The notes under the pieces: model-generated
Told to the model about the DNA's origin: nothing
Databases searched by the model: none
What the model saw: only the letters and a program-made list of their open reading frames with translations
Position numbers and translations under genes: made by a program
NCBI RefSeq assembly: GCF_002549795.1
Contig: NZ_CP021435.1
Location: forward strand, 3,906,001 to 3,970,000
Origin: Halomonas beimenensis
GTDB lineage: Bacteria > Pseudomonadota > Gammaproteobacteria > Pseudomonadales > Halomonadaceae
Direction: 5' to 3'
DNA: 64,000 nucleotides
In this document: one piece after another, positions 1 through 9,515 of the stretch
Numbering within the stretch: position 1 is the stretch's first letter
Layout: the number at the start of each line of letters is the position of its first letter

Positions 1-211
1 GGTGGGCACGGCACTGGACCCGTCGATGGAAGGGCGGCTGCGGGTCTCGATCGTCGCCACCGGTCTGGAGGTCAGCCCGGAAGGACGGGAGCCCCCGACC
101 CGGCGCTGTCAGGCGACGGACAGGCGGACTCGGGGCGGAGGGGCGAGCGCCGATTCGAGCGAGTTGCTCGACATCGGCGACTTCCTGAAAGGATTGAAGA
201 AGCCCCGATAG
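1..211 (+). CDS. ftsZ: FtsZ-type cell division protein, C-terminal fragment (5' end outside window)
   Basis: Only about the last 70 residues are present; the frame is open to the left edge. The end of the FtsZ core is recognisable (VGTALDPSMEGRLRVSIVAT resembles the usual VGTVIDPxMxxxLRVTVVAT). It is followed by a polar linker of roughly 30 residues and a tail, LLDIGDFLKG, that resembles the conserved LDIPAFLR peptide that binds FtsA and ZipA. FtsZ is the tubulin-like GTPase of the division ring. The linker looks shorter than in E. coli FtsZ, and the next gene is a convergent GGDEF protein rather than lpxC, so this may be a second FtsZ outside the dcw cluster. The GTPase domain is not in the window, so activity cannot be judged. 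Confidence 0.72.
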   Translation, partial: VGTALDPSMEGRLRVSIVATGLEVSPEGREPPTRRCQATDRRTRGGGASADSSELLDIGDFLKGLKKPR

Positions 212-223
212 CGACGGGAGAGA

Positions 224-260
224 CCGCCGCTGGCGCGGCGGATCGCGCTCTGAAGAGCGC
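224..260. repeat. double-hairpin REP-like element
   Basis: Two adjacent perfect stems lie between two convergent genes: CCGCCGC/GCGGCGG (224-230/235-241) and GCGCTC/GAGCGC (245-250/255-260). There is no T-tract on either side, so it looks more like an extragenic palindrome than a classical intrinsic terminator. It could still insulate the convergent transcripts. Confidence 0.45.
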
Positions 261-303
261 TCCCACGAGGGGAGCCCGCGGAAGAACTCCGCCGGGCGTC
301 CGC

Positions 304-2811
304 CTAGGTCCGCACCAGCGCCGATCTCAGATAACGCGCCTCGAAGTCCTCGGCCGGCGCCGGCCGGCCGGTGAGGAAGCCCTGGATCAGGGTCACGTGG
401 TAGTCCCTCAGGGCCTCGAGCTGGGCCTCGGTCTCCACCCCTTCGGCCACGACCCGAAGGCCGAGCTCTCGGGCCAGGCCGGTCACCGCGGCGAGGATGG
501 CCCCGCTGCTGCGGGAGACCCCCAGGTCGCGGACGAAGGAGCGATCGATCTTGAGGGTGGTCACCGGCAGCTGGTGAAGGTAGCTCAGCGAGGAGTAGCC
601 GGTGCCGAAGTCGTCGATGGCGATGTAGCAACCCAGTTCGCGCAGCGCCGCCAGGGTGTCGGTGGCCTGCTGGTGCTTGTCGAGCAGGGTGCTCTCGGTG
701 AGCTCGAAGCCGATCTGGCCCGGCGGCAGGTCGTAGTCTTCGTAGAGCTGGCGTACCTCGGCTACCAGATCGCTCTGCCAGAACTGCCGCGCCGAGAGGT
801 TGATGGCCACCCGGGGCGGCGACAGGCCGGACTCGCGCCAGTCGCGGAGCTGACCGGCCACCAGGTGCATCAGCCGGCGCCCCAGCGGCAGGATCAGCCC
901 CGAGCGCTCGGCGAGCGGTATGAAGTCCCCCGGCGAGACCGGACCGAACTCGGAGCTCGTCCAGCGCAGAAGCGCCTCGGCGCCGTGGACCTCGCCGCTG
1001 TCGCGGTCAACCAGCGGCTGGTAGTGGACGGCGAGCCCGTCGCCGGTCTCGGCGGTGTTGCGCAGCGCCGTCTCCAGGGCCAGGTCGTGATGATCCTTGA
1101 CGTGCATCTCCGCGCGGAACAGCCGGTAGGTGTTGCGACCCTCCTGCTTGGCCCGGTACATGGCCGCGTCGGCCCGCTGGACCAGCGCCTCGGCGTCGTC
1201 ACCGTCATCGGGGTAGAGGCTGATGCCCAGGCTGCAGCCGACCCGGAAGCGGTGCCGACCCAGCTCGAAGGGAGCACTCACCGACTCGATGAGCCGCCGC
1301 GCCACCCGGGTCACCTCGTCGATCTCCTGCACGTCGGGCAGCAGCACGAGGAACTCGTCGCCGCCCAGCCGGGCCAGGGTGTCGTCCTCCCGCAGGTGCT
1401 GCTTCAGCCGTCCGGTGAGCTTCACCAGCAGCTCGTCGCCCAGGGCATGGCCCAGGGAGTCGTTGACCCGCTTGAAGTGGTCCAGGTCGAGGAAGAGCAC
1501 CGCCAGTCGACGGCCGTGACGATGGGCATGGCGGACCGCCAGCGACAGGCGATCGTCCAGCAGACGGCGGTTGGGCAGCCGTGTCAGCGGATCGTAGTAG
1601 GCCAGCCGGCGCACCTGTTCCTCGTTCTCCCGGATATGGGTGATGTCGGTGAACAGCGCCGCGTAGTGGCTCACCTCGCCGGCCTCGTTGTGGATGGCCG
1701 AGATGGTCAGCAGCTCCAGGTAGAGCTCGCCGCTCTTGCGACGGTTCCAGATCTCGCCCCGCCAGAAGCCGCTCTCCTGAAGCGACTGCCACATGTCGCG
1801 GTAGAAGGCCGCATCGTGCCGGCCGGAGGACAGGATGGCCGGGGTGTGGCCGGCCACGTCCTCGAGGCTGTAGCCGGTCATGTGGGTGAAGGCGGGATTG
1901 ACGAACTCGATGCGCGTCTGGGGATCGGTGATGATGATCCCCTCCAGGGAGGCGTCGATGACCCGCTCGGCGAGCTGCAGGTTCTCCCGCGACTTGGCCA
2001 GGGCCTGGTCGCGCTGCTCGAGGGCCTCGCGCAGGTCCTGCAGATAGCCGTATTCGGCCCCGGCGAGGATGTCCTGGAAGCCCAGCAGGCCGTCGACCCG
2101 GCCCGCCTCGTCGAGTACCGCCAGGTGGCGAATGCCCTGGCCGACCAGCAGCTCCCGGGCCTGGATCAGGGGATCGTTGGCGCCGATGGTCAGCAGCGGC
2201 CGGCTGGCCAGCTCGCCCACCGGCACGTTGCCGGGATGGCGGGCGACGAAGCGCACCAGGTCGCGCTCGGTGAGGATGCCGAGCTCCTGGCCGTCGCCGC
2301 CGACCACGGCGGCATCGCCGCCACGCTGGCGCATCCGACGCGCCGCCTCGGCCAGGCTCAGGTCGCCGGGCAGCACCAACGGCGAGCGACGCATGGCGCC
2401 ATGCACCTCGCGAAGTCGCAGGTAGGGCTCCAGGCCCTGGTTGAGGGCCACGTCCGTCTGGCTGACGATCCCCAGGGGCCGATCCGCGTCATCCACCACC
2501 AGGAAGTGGCGACAGCGTTCCACCGCGAAGCGCATCGCGGCTTCGCCCACCGTGGCATGGCGAGGCAGGCGGGCCACCGGCTGGCTCATCACCTCGGCGA
2601 TCGGCCGACGCACCATGGCAGGGTCGGCGAAGTCGATGGCCAGGCTGTCCTGCTCGGTCCAGATGCCCAGGGTCCTGCCGTCCTGCACGATCAGGATGGA
2701 GCTGCAACAGCGCGCGCTCATGCGGGCAGCGGCCTCGCACAGCGGGGTCGCCGGCCCGCAGCTCAGCAGGCCGGTCTGCATGATGCGCTCGATGGGGAAG
2801 TCTTGCGTCAT
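304..2811 (-). CDS. CBS(x4)-PAS-GGDEF-EAL c-di-GMP turnover protein
   Basis: An 835-residue cytoplasmic protein. Two CBS pairs occupy about residues 1-125 and 135-250, a PAS domain about 280-395, GGDEF about 405-565 and EAL about 580-830. The GGDEF signature is intact (483-487) with an RxxD inhibitory site (REDD) five residues before it. The EAL motif (612-614) and the later conserved stretches (FELTES, DDFGTGYSSL, LKIDRSF, AEGVET) are also intact. Both diguanylate cyclase and phosphodiesterase activity are therefore possible; which dominates cannot be read from sequence. CBS pairs commonly bind adenine nucleotides, so a link to energy charge is plausible. The ATG has only a weak ribosome site. 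An FNR/Anr-like box lies about 100 bases upstream. Confidence 0.9.
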   Translation of the reverse strand: MTQDFPIERIMQTGLLSCGPATPLCEAAARMSARCCSSILIVQDGRTLGIWTEQDSLAIDFADPAMVRRPIAEVMSQPVARLPRHATVGEAAMRFAVERCRHFLVVDDADRPLGIVSQTDVALNQGLEPYLRLREVHGAMRRSPLVLPGDLSLAEAARRMRQRGGDAAVVGGDGQELGILTERDLVRFVARHPGNVPVGELASRPLLTIGANDPLIQARELLVGQGIRHLAVLDEAGRVDGLLGFQDILAGAEYGYLQDLREALEQRDQALAKSRENLQLAERVIDASLEGIIITDPQTRIEFVNPAFTHMTGYSLEDVAGHTPAILSSGRHDAAFYRDMWQSLQESGFWRGEIWNRRKSGELYLELLTISAIHNEAGEVSHYAALFTDITHIRENEEQVRRLAYYDPLTRLPNRRLLDDRLSLAVRHAHRHGRRLAVLFLDLDHFKRVNDSLGHALGDELLVKLTGRLKQHLREDDTLARLGGDEFLVLLPDVQEIDEVTRVARRLIESVSAPFELGRHRFRVGCSLGISLYPDDGDDAEALVQRADAAMYRAKQEGRNTYRLFRAEMHVKDHHDLALETALRNTAETGDGLAVHYQPLVDRDSGEVHGAEALLRWTSSEFGPVSPGDFIPLAERSGLILPLGRRLMHLVAGQLRDWRESGLSPPRVAINLSARQFWQSDLVAEVRQLYEDYDLPPGQIGFELTESTLLDKHQQATDTLAALRELGCYIAIDDFGTGYSSLSYLHQLPVTTLKIDRSFVRDLGVSRSSGAILAAVTGLARELGLRVVAEGVETEAQLEALRDYHVTLIQGFLTGRPAPAEDFEARYLRSALVRT

Positions 2812-2908
2812 GAAGTCGTGATCCGAGTCGCTCCTTGAGAAGGATCAAGGGAAAACTCGTTACTCTAGCCCCTAACCACCAGGGTAGAACAGCTAAATCA
2901 GGATTTCT

Positions 2909-4681
2909 TCATTGACGCCGATCAATGAACAGGCTGTTGCCCGGTCGGCGCTTGGCCTGCCCCTTGAGCTCGGCCAGGACGTTGGCGATGTCCATGGCGG
3001 TGCGCCCGGTGCCGGGCGAGACGGCGTGATAGGCCAGGGAGAGCGTCATCGGCGGCACGAAGACGGCCTCACCCTGCCGATTGCGCGCCGGGAAGCCGCC
3101 GGCCCGGCGATGCTCCCGCGAGTAGAAGCTGGGGATGAAGCGCTCGAAGCGCGACAGGATCGCCTCGCAGCGGGCCCGCCCCGCCTCGTCCGGCAACACC
3201 AGCATGAAATCGTCGCCGCCCACATGGCCGACGAAGCCGTCGTCGCCGGCCTCCTGCTGGAAGCTCCGCGCCAGGGCCAGGATCACCTGGTCGCCCTGGG
3301 CATAGCCGTAGGCGTCGTTGTAGGCCTTGAAGTGGTCGAGGTCGGCATAGACCGCGGCGAAGGGGGCGCCCTCGGCCAGCCGGGCGGCCAGGGTGTCGTT
3401 GATCACCTCGTTGCCCGGCAGGCCGGTGAGGGGGTTGGCCTGACGGGCGCTGCGTACCTGCAGCGCGGTGATCTCGCGCAACAGGTCGATGACCTGCCCC
3501 AACCCCCGGTAACGCCCCGCGCCGTCCACGATCACGAAGTCGTCGCGGCGGCCCTTGGGCGAGCCGGTGACGCGTCGACTGAGCGCCTCCAGGGGCATGG
3601 ACTCCTCGACGACCAGCATGCGGCGATCCATCAGGGTATCGATGTCGCGCCGCGCGTGGAGCGCGTGGCTGAAGGGGTTGGTGAACAGGCCCAGGAACTC
3701 GTGCTGGCGCACCAGCCCCACCGGTCGCCGGTCGTCATCGAGCACCGCCAGGCAACGCAGCTCGGGGTCGCGGCGAAAGCGCTCCACCACCTCGGGCACG
3801 GGGGTGCCCTGGGCCACCGGCCCCAGATGGCGGCACAGCATGGCGGCGCTGGTGCCGAAGGTGCCCGAAATCGACGGCAGGGCCGAACCAGAGGGCTCGA
3901 GCCGACGCGGCGGGTCCAGGGCCGGCCGGGCGAAGTGGTAACCCTGCATCAGGGTGCAGTTCATGCCCCACAGGCAGCGCTGCTCGCCGTCGGTCTCGAT
4001 GCCCTCGGCGATGACCCGGCAACCGAGGCTGCGCGACACCTCGAGCAAGGAGTTCAGGAACTGGCACTTGCCGGGGTCGCGGTCGATGTCCTGGACGAAG
4101 TGACGATCCACCTTGACGAAATCGGGCCGCAGCTCGGCCCAGTGGCGCAGGCTCGAGTAGCCCGCGCCCAGGTCGTCCAGGGCCACCTGGAAGCCCATGC
4201 GCCGGTAGTGGTCGACGGCCTGGCGCATCAGCGCATAGTCGTGGATCGGCAGGTGCTCGGTGAGCTCGATCACCACCCGCTCCGGCGACAGCCCCACGCC
4301 GTCGAGGAAGGCCCGGGTCAGCCCTTCCTGGAAGTCGTGCTCCAGCAGCGAGGTGGGCATGACGTTGAGGAAGAGCCGGCCCGGCAGGTCGAGCCGGGCG
4401 AAGGCCTCGATGGCCAGGCGGCGACACAGCAGGTCGAGTTCCACCAGGCGCCCGGTATGCTTGGCGGTGTCGAACAGCGTCAGCGGCGAGTGCAGCGGGG
4501 AGTCCGAGGGGCCCCGGGCCAGGGCCTCGTAGCCGAAGATGCCCTGGCAGCCGGCATCGACGATGGGCTGGAAGAGCGGGGTGATCCGCCCCTCGCCCAG
4601 GATGCGGTCCAGCTCCCGTGCCTCGTGATCGATCATGGCGCCGCCGGTCTGGCGTGCCGGCTCGCGGATCGCGTCTGGCAT
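2909..4681 (-). CDS. EAL-CBS-GGDEF protein, probable c-di-GMP phosphodiesterase
   Basis: A 590-residue protein with the less common order EAL (about 25-265), CBS pair (about 280-400), GGDEF (about 420-585). The EAL half keeps its signature (52-54) and the matching acidic, Asn, Lys and Gln positions (LFLNVMP, ELTEH, LDDLGAGYSS, VKVDRHF, AEGIET, MQGYHFARP), so phosphodiesterase activity is likely. The cyclase signature reads GGDDF (488-492), a conservative change that may leave GTP binding but reduce catalysis. The start at 4681 has AGGAG six bases upstream and lies 10 bases after the chemoreceptor gene, so the two are probably cotranscribed. Confidence 0.88.
   Translation of the reverse strand: MPDAIREPARQTGGAMIDHEARELDRILGEGRITPLFQPIVDAGCQGIFGYEALARGPSDSPLHSPLTLFDTAKHTGRLVELDLLCRRLAIEAFARLDLPGRLFLNVMPTSLLEHDFQEGLTRAFLDGVGLSPERVVIELTEHLPIHDYALMRQAVDHYRRMGFQVALDDLGAGYSSLRHWAELRPDFVKVDRHFVQDIDRDPGKCQFLNSLLEVSRSLGCRVIAEGIETDGEQRCLWGMNCTLMQGYHFARPALDPPRRLEPSGSALPSISGTFGTSAAMLCRHLGPVAQGTPVPEVVERFRRDPELRCLAVLDDDRRPVGLVRQHEFLGLFTNPFSHALHARRDIDTLMDRRMLVVEESMPLEALSRRVTGSPKGRRDDFVIVDGAGRYRGLGQVIDLLREITALQVRSARQANPLTGLPGNEVINDTLAARLAEGAPFAAVYADLDHFKAYNDAYGYAQGDQVILALARSFQQEAGDDGFVGHVGGDDFMLVLPDEAGRARCEAILSRFERFIPSFYSREHRRAGGFPARNRQGEAVFVPPMTLSLAYHAVSPGTGRTAMDIANVLAELKGQAKRRPGNSLFIDRRQ
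2912..2925 (-). promoter_or_regulatory. FNR/Anr-like box upstream of the CBS-PAS-GGDEF-EAL gene
   Basis: TTGAC-GCCG-ATCAA differs by one base from the FNR/Anr consensus TTGAT-N4-ATCAA. It lies about 100 bases before the start codon at 2811 and overlaps the last codons of the upstream gene. The surrounding 22 bases closely resemble those around the box near aer at 11277. No convincing -10 hexamer is visible at the class II distance. Confidence 0.5.
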
Positions 4682-4691
4682 GGGGGACTCC

Positions 4692-6341
4692 TCAGGCCGG
4701 CAGGGCGTCGAGCGCCCGGGGTTCCCATTCCGAAGCCGAAGGCTCGGCCGCCGGCTCGGCGGGCACGGCCGGCTCTGCCTGGGGCGGCGCCAGGGCGAAG
4801 CGGGCGGTGAAGGCCCGCATCCGCTCGGCCTCCTCCTCCAGGGTCAGGGCGGTGCGGTTGGCCCGCTGCACCATGGCGGTGTTGCGCTGGGTCACGGTGC
4901 CCATCTGGTGCATGGCCTGATTGATCTGCTCGAGGCCCCGGTGCTGCTCCGCGGAGGCATGGGCGATCTGGTCGATACGCTCGCCGACCCCCTGGATGGC
5001 GGCGACGATGGCCGTCATGTCCTCGCCGGCGCGGTGCGACAACCCGTTGCCCCGCTCCACGCTGGCCCGCGATGCCTCGATCAGTTCCCGGATCTCCTTG
5101 GCCGCCTGGGCGCTGCGTCCGGCCAGGGAGCGGACCTCGCCCGCCACCACGGCGAAGCCGCGGCCGTGCTCGCCGGCCCGGGCCGCCTCCACCGAGGCGT
5201 TGAGCGCCAGCAGGTTGGTCTGGAAGGCGATGTCGTCGATCAGGCCGACGATCTCGCCGATCCGCCCGGAGCGCTGGTGGATCTCCCCCATGGTCTCGAC
5301 GAAGGCCGTGACCACCTCGCTGCCCTCTCGGGCCCTGCCGGTGGCGTGCTCGGCCAGCTCGTTGGCCTCGCGGACATGCCCGGTGTTGTCGGCCACCGAG
5401 GCCGTCATCTCGTCGAGGCTGGCGGCGGTCTGCTCCAGGGAGGCGGCCTGCTGCTGGGTGCGGGCCGACAACTCCTGGTTGCCCTCGCTCATGCTCGCCG
5501 CCCCGGCGAGCACCCGGTGGCTGCCGTCGCGGACCCGTTCCACGGTCGCCGCCAGCGCCTCGCGCATGCCGTCGAGCTCGCCATAGAGCTGGCCGATCTC
5601 GTTGTCCCCCCGGGCCTCCACCGGCGTGGCCAGGTCGCCGTCGGCGATGCGCCGGAAGTGCTCGATCATTCGGGTCAACGGCCGCAGCACGTTCGCACGC
5701 ACACCCCAGACCACCACCAGGACGATGACCAGGGCCACGCCCAGGGCGGCGGCCAGGGCCAGGTTGAGCCACCCGGCCATGGCGTTGAATCGCTCGGCCA
5801 GGCCGTCGCCACGTTCGGCCGAGGCGGCGAAGAAGGCATCGGCGGCGTCCATGAAGGCCTGGCTCATGCCGCTGACCCGGGACTTGCCCGAATCGTAGCC
5901 CCCCGCATCGCCTTCCTCGAGCAGCATCCGCTGCAGGGACAGGCCGGTGCTGTAGAGCGACTGGAAGCGCGAGACCAGCGTCTCCTTCGCCGGCTGCTGG
6001 CCCGGGGCGACGGGGACGGCCTGGAATCGCTCGAAGGCCGCCTTGGCCTCGTCCATGTAGGCGTCCGCCTGCTCCAGGACCGGCCCGGGACGATCGAAGG
6101 AGGGCACCCGGATCAGGTGGGCGGCACGATCCATCGCCACCTGGGCACGCAGGGTGGCGATATAGGCCCGGTTGAGGGCCCGGGACTGGGACACCTGGAC
6201 CTCGCGCAGCGTCTCGAAGGCGCTCCGCCCATGGTGGTTGGCGTAGAGGCCGAGGGCGCCGGTGCCCAGGATGATCGCGCCGAAGGCGACCAGTACCAGG
6301 AACCAGCTGAGCCGGATGGTCATTCGATCGAGAAGCCGCAT
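4692..6341 (-). CDS. methyl-accepting chemotaxis protein (Tar/Tsr-like)
   Basis: A 549-residue transmembrane chemoreceptor. TM1 lies at about 9-32, a helical periplasmic ligand domain of about 155 residues follows, then TM2 at about 191-213, HAMP to about 265 and a long signalling coiled coil. The hairpin tip contains the hallmark stretch around [19 protein letters not shown]. The C-terminus is Pro/Ala/Glu-rich and lacks an NWETF-type CheR/CheB tether. It would pass ligand signals to CheW/CheA at the cell pole. The ligand is unknown. It is followed after 10 bases by the EAL-CBS-GGDEF gene. Confidence 0.92.
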   Translation of the reverse strand: MRLLDRMTIRLSWFLVLVAFGAIILGTGALGLYANHHGRSAFETLREVQVSQSRALNRAYIATLRAQVAMDRAAHLIRVPSFDRPGPVLEQADAYMDEAKAAFERFQAVPVAPGQQPAKETLVSRFQSLYSTGLSLQRMLLEEGDAGGYDSGKSRVSGMSQAFMDAADAFFAASAERGDGLAERFNAMAGWLNLALAAALGVALVIVLVVVWGVRANVLRPLTRMIEHFRRIADGDLATPVEARGDNEIGQLYGELDGMREALAATVERVRDGSHRVLAGAASMSEGNQELSARTQQQAASLEQTAASLDEMTASVADNTGHVREANELAEHATGRAREGSEVVTAFVETMGEIHQRSGRIGEIVGLIDDIAFQTNLLALNASVEAARAGEHGRGFAVVAGEVRSLAGRSAQAAKEIRELIEASRASVERGNGLSHRAGEDMTAIVAAIQGVGERIDQIAHASAEQHRGLEQINQAMHQMGTVTQRNTAMVQRANRTALTLEEEAERMRAFTARFALAPPQAEPAVPAEPAAEPSASEWEPRALDALPA

Positions 6342-6403
6342 GGGGAAGTCCTGTCGCTGATGGAAGACAATCGCCGGAGTCAGGGCGGCGTTATATCAGC
6401 GAT

Positions 6404-8152
6404 TCATGACATTCCGATGGCATGCCAGCCGTGGCGTCCCGACCATTCCCTCAGCCAGGCGGGCAGGGAGGCGGCGGGCATCGGGCGCGCGATGCCGTAT
6501 CCCTGGGCGAGGGTGCACCCCAGCGCCACCAGGGCGCGGGCGTGCGCCAGGGTCTCCACCCCTTCCGCGAGGAGCGGTCGGCCGAAGCGCCGGGCCATGA
6601 AGACCACGCTCTCGACGATCGCCCGGTCGTCGGGGTCGTCGAGCATGGCCCGCACGAAGCTCTGGTCGATCTTGATCAGGTCCACCGGCAGCCGGCGCAG
6701 GTTGGTCAGCGACGAGAAGCCGGTACCGAAGTCGTCGAGGGCGAAGTCGATGCCCAGGGCCTGGCAATGGCGCATCACGGCCTGGGCGGCCTCGATGTCG
6801 TGCATGGCCGCGGTCTCGAGTACCTCCAGCTTGAGGCGACCCCGGGGGACCCGGTCGTGGCGCTGCAGCAGGCTCGCCAGCCGCTCGGTGAAGTCCTCGG
6901 CGAGCAGGTGGGCCGGGCTGATGTTCACGTGCACGCAAAGCGGGAGGCCATCCGACTGCCAGGCCGACAACTGCCTCAGGGCCTGATCGATCACCCACTC
7001 CCCCAGCACCGACTCCAGGGACGACCCCTCGACCAGCGGCAGGAAGGCGGCAGGACTCAGCAGGCCCTCCTCCGGATGCTGCCAGCGGACCAGTGCCTCC
7101 AGCCCGATGACCCGACCGTCGGTCATGTCGATCTGGGGCTGGTAGTGCAGGCGGAGCTCCTGGTCGGCCACCGCCCTGGCGAAACGCTGGCGCCGTTCCT
7201 GTCGCACCTGCAGCTCCCGGTCCCGGGTCGGATCGAACACATGGAAGGTGTTGCGGCCGCGCTGCTTGGCTCGGTACATCGCCTGGGTGGCATGACGCAG
7301 CAGGACATCGCCGGCGACGTCGTCGCCCGGAAAGCTGGACACCCCCAGGCTGGCCGTCAGCTGCAGCGTCCGCTCCCCGAGGCGAAGGGGGCGGCGAATG
7401 GCCTCGAGGAGCCGACCCAGATCGGCCTCGTCGGTCCCGTGGTGCAGCAGCAGGACGAACTCATCCCCGCCGATGCGCGCCAGGATGTCGTCATCCTGCA
7501 GGAGCTGACGGATGCGATAGGCGAAGGTGGAGAGCACGAGGTCCCCCAGCGTCTGGCCCAGCCGGTCGTTGAGTTGCTTGAAGTGATCGATGTCCAGCGA
7601 GCATACCGTGAGCCGTCCGCCGCGAAGACGCACCCGGTGCATGGCCTCCTGGATCAGCCGGGTGAGCAGCTGCAGGTTGGGCAGGCCGGTGAGGGCATCG
7701 AAGTCGTGATGGCTCGCCCCGGGACCGTCCCGGTCGCCATGGGTCGCAAGGTCGACCAGGGTGATGACGTGATGGCATGGGCGTCCGTTCTCAGTCTGGA
7801 CGGGGACCCGCGACATGATCGCCGGGCAGACCCGGCCCAGGGCGTTGCGGTAGCTCACCTGTCGCCGGCCCGGTGCGTCGTCCGCGTCCCGGGACTGGGC
7901 CTCCCGCAGCAGAAAGCGCTCCAGGGGCTCGCCGATCATCGCCTCGTGCGCCTGCCCTGTCATCGCCCGGAAGGCCTCGTTCGCCGCGAGGATGCGACCG
8001 TCCTGCGCGGTGATGAGCATCGCCTCCCCGGCATGATGGAAGCTCTCCGCGACCAGCGCCTCGACGGACGCTTCGCCATCGCAGCCACAGTGACGCGGCC
8101 GGCACTCCTCCTCGGTCACGCCATCCACCCGACCGCCCTCCTGTCGCGCCAT
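6404..8152 (-). CDS. PAS-GGDEF-EAL protein (c-di-GMP turnover)
   Basis: 582 residues: a PAS-like sensor at about 30-140, GGDEF at about 155-310 (signature 228-232) and EAL at about 325-570 (352-354). The catalytic stretches are intact in both domains (ARIGGDEF; GLEALVRW, VNISPAHL, LDDFGTGFSSL, IKIDQSF, AEGVET). The inhibitory RxxD site reads QDDD, so product inhibition of the cyclase is probably lost. The protein is soluble by sequence. It lies between the chemoreceptor gene and a diguanylate cyclase gene on the same strand, with only a dozen bases separating it from the latter. Confidence 0.88.
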   Translation of the reverse strand: MARQEGGRVDGVTEEECRPRHCGCDGEASVEALVAESFHHAGEAMLITAQDGRILAANEAFRAMTGQAHEAMIGEPLERFLLREAQSRDADDAPGRRQVSYRNALGRVCPAIMSRVPVQTENGRPCHHVITLVDLATHGDRDGPGASHHDFDALTGLPNLQLLTRLIQEAMHRVRLRGGRLTVCSLDIDHFKQLNDRLGQTLGDLVLSTFAYRIRQLLQDDDILARIGGDEFVLLLHHGTDEADLGRLLEAIRRPLRLGERTLQLTASLGVSSFPGDDVAGDVLLRHATQAMYRAKQRGRNTFHVFDPTRDRELQVRQERRQRFARAVADQELRLHYQPQIDMTDGRVIGLEALVRWQHPEEGLLSPAAFLPLVEGSSLESVLGEWVIDQALRQLSAWQSDGLPLCVHVNISPAHLLAEDFTERLASLLQRHDRVPRGRLKLEVLETAAMHDIEAAQAVMRHCQALGIDFALDDFGTGFSSLTNLRRLPVDLIKIDQSFVRAMLDDPDDRAIVESVVFMARRFGRPLLAEGVETLAHARALVALGCTLAQGYGIARPMPAASLPAWLREWSGRHGWHAIGMS

Positions 8153-8164
8153 CCCGCTTCCCGC

Positions 8165-9496
8165 TCAACTCGCATGGCATCCTACCCCGCGAGACAGGCG
8201 CACGAGGTTGCGGCCATCCGCCTTGGCGCGGTAGAGCGCCTCATCCGCCCGGGCGAGCACGGCGTCCAGGTCGTCGCCGGGCCGATAGCCGGCGATCCCC
8301 AGGCTGACGGTGATGGCCAGCCCCTCGAAGCGGGACTCGGCCACCTGGCGACGCAACCGCTCGGCGAAGCTGGCCGCCCCCGCCAGTGAAGTGTCCGACA
8401 GGAGGATCGTGAACTCCTCCCCGCCCCAGCGGGCCAGCATGTCGGTGCTGCGCAGCGAGTCCTCCACGCGCTCGGCCAGGCGCTTGAGGATGGCGTCACC
8501 GGTATCGTGACCATGGTGGTCGTTGACGGCCTTGAAGTGATCGATATCGAAGATCAGCAACGAGAAGGGCTCGTGACCCGCTTCCGCCCGCCGGATGGCT
8601 TGCCGCATCGCCGCGTCGAAGGCCCGGCGGTTGTGGGTACCGGTCAGATGGTCCCGGGTCGCCTGATGCTCCAGCTCGCGCTCCATGCGCTTGCGCTCGG
8701 CGATGTTGTGAAAGACCGCCACGAAGTTGCGGATCTCCCCGTCGTCCCCGCGGACCGCGGTGATGGACTGCCACAGCGGATAGATGTCCCCATGCTTGTT
8801 GCGGTTCCAGATCTCGCCCTGCCAGTGCCCGGTGGCCAGCAGGGCGTCCCACAGGGCCGCGTAGAAGCCGGCGTCGTGCCGGCCGGACTTGAAGATGCGT
8901 GGGGTCCGGCCGATGACCTCCGCCTCCCGATACCCCGTGATGTCGGTGAAGGCCTGGTTGACCTTCTCGATGCGCATCTCGGCATCGGTGATGAGGGTGG
9001 CCTGGCCGGTCTCGAAGGCCATCGCCAGCAGCCGAAGCTCGTTCTCCTGCCGCTTGCGTTCGGTGATGTCCTCCTTGACCGCGACGAAGTTGACGATGTC
9101 GCCCCGGGCGTCGCGTATGGGGGTGATGACCTCCGACTCCCAGTAGAGTTCGCCGTTCTTGCGGCGATTGAGCAGCTCCCCCTGCCAGACCCGCCCTTCT
9201 CGCAGGGTCTCCCAGAGATCCCGGTAGACCGCGTCGGGCGTCTGCCCGGACTGGATCACCGCCGGGGTGCGACCCAGCAGCTCCTCCCTGGCGTAGCCGG
9301 TGACGTCAAGGAACCGCTGGTTGACGAATTCGATGCGCCCGTCGATATCGGTGATGGCGGTGGCCACCGGGCTCTGCTCCACGGCGATGTAGAGCTGTCG
9401 ATAGCGGGCCCGCAGGCCGGCGACGTCTCGCTCGCCCGCGTATGGTTCGTCTGCCGGTCGATCGTGTATGCAAGGCTCCCTTTCCTTCACGGTCAT
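8165..9496 (-). CDS. PAS-PAS-GGDEF diguanylate cyclase
   Basis: 443 residues if started at the ATG at 9496. This start is preferred because GGAG lies upstream and the open frame further upstream runs into the neighbouring aer gene. Two PAS domains (about 25-145 and 150-270) each end in an ITERKRQE/IAERKRME PAC-like linker. The GGDEF domain carries an active GGEEF signature (358-362) with an RSTD inhibitory site five residues before it. It should make c-di-GMP from two GTP under feedback inhibition. The PAS ligand is not evident. It begins about 20 bases after aer and probably shares its transcript. Confidence 0.88.
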   Translation of the reverse strand: MTVKEREPCIHDRPADEPYAGERDVAGLRARYRQLYIAVEQSPVATAITDIDGRIEFVNQRFLDVTGYAREELLGRTPAVIQSGQTPDAVYRDLWETLREGRVWQGELLNRRKNGELYWESEVITPIRDARGDIVNFVAVKEDITERKRQENELRLLAMAFETGQATLITDAEMRIEKVNQAFTDITGYREAEVIGRTPRIFKSGRHDAGFYAALWDALLATGHWQGEIWNRNKHGDIYPLWQSITAVRGDDGEIRNFVAVFHNIAERKRMERELEHQATRDHLTGTHNRRAFDAAMRQAIRRAEAGHEPFSLLIFDIDHFKAVNDHHGHDTGDAILKRLAERVEDSLRSTDMLARWGGEEFTILLSDTSLAGAASFAERLRRQVAESRFEGLAITVSLGIAGYRPGDDLDAVLARADEALYRAKADGRNLVRLSRGVGCHAS

Positions 9497-9515
9497 GATG
9501 CTGTCTCCGTCCTGG

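Noticed and set aside
397-2838. Long plus-strand frame opposite the CBS-PAS-GGDEF-EAL gene
   Set aside because: It is the mirror of a clear multi-domain gene and encodes no recognisable motif.
2890-2924. TAAA followed by GCCGATCA read on plus as a sigma-28 promoter
   Set aside because: Spacing is four bases too long and no plus-strand gene follows; the sequence is better explained as an FNR/Anr-like box.
6342-6403. Possible sigma-28 promoter before the MCP gene (GGCGATTG)
   Set aside because: The -10 matches only 5 of 8 positions and no acceptable -35 exists at 11 or 12 bases.
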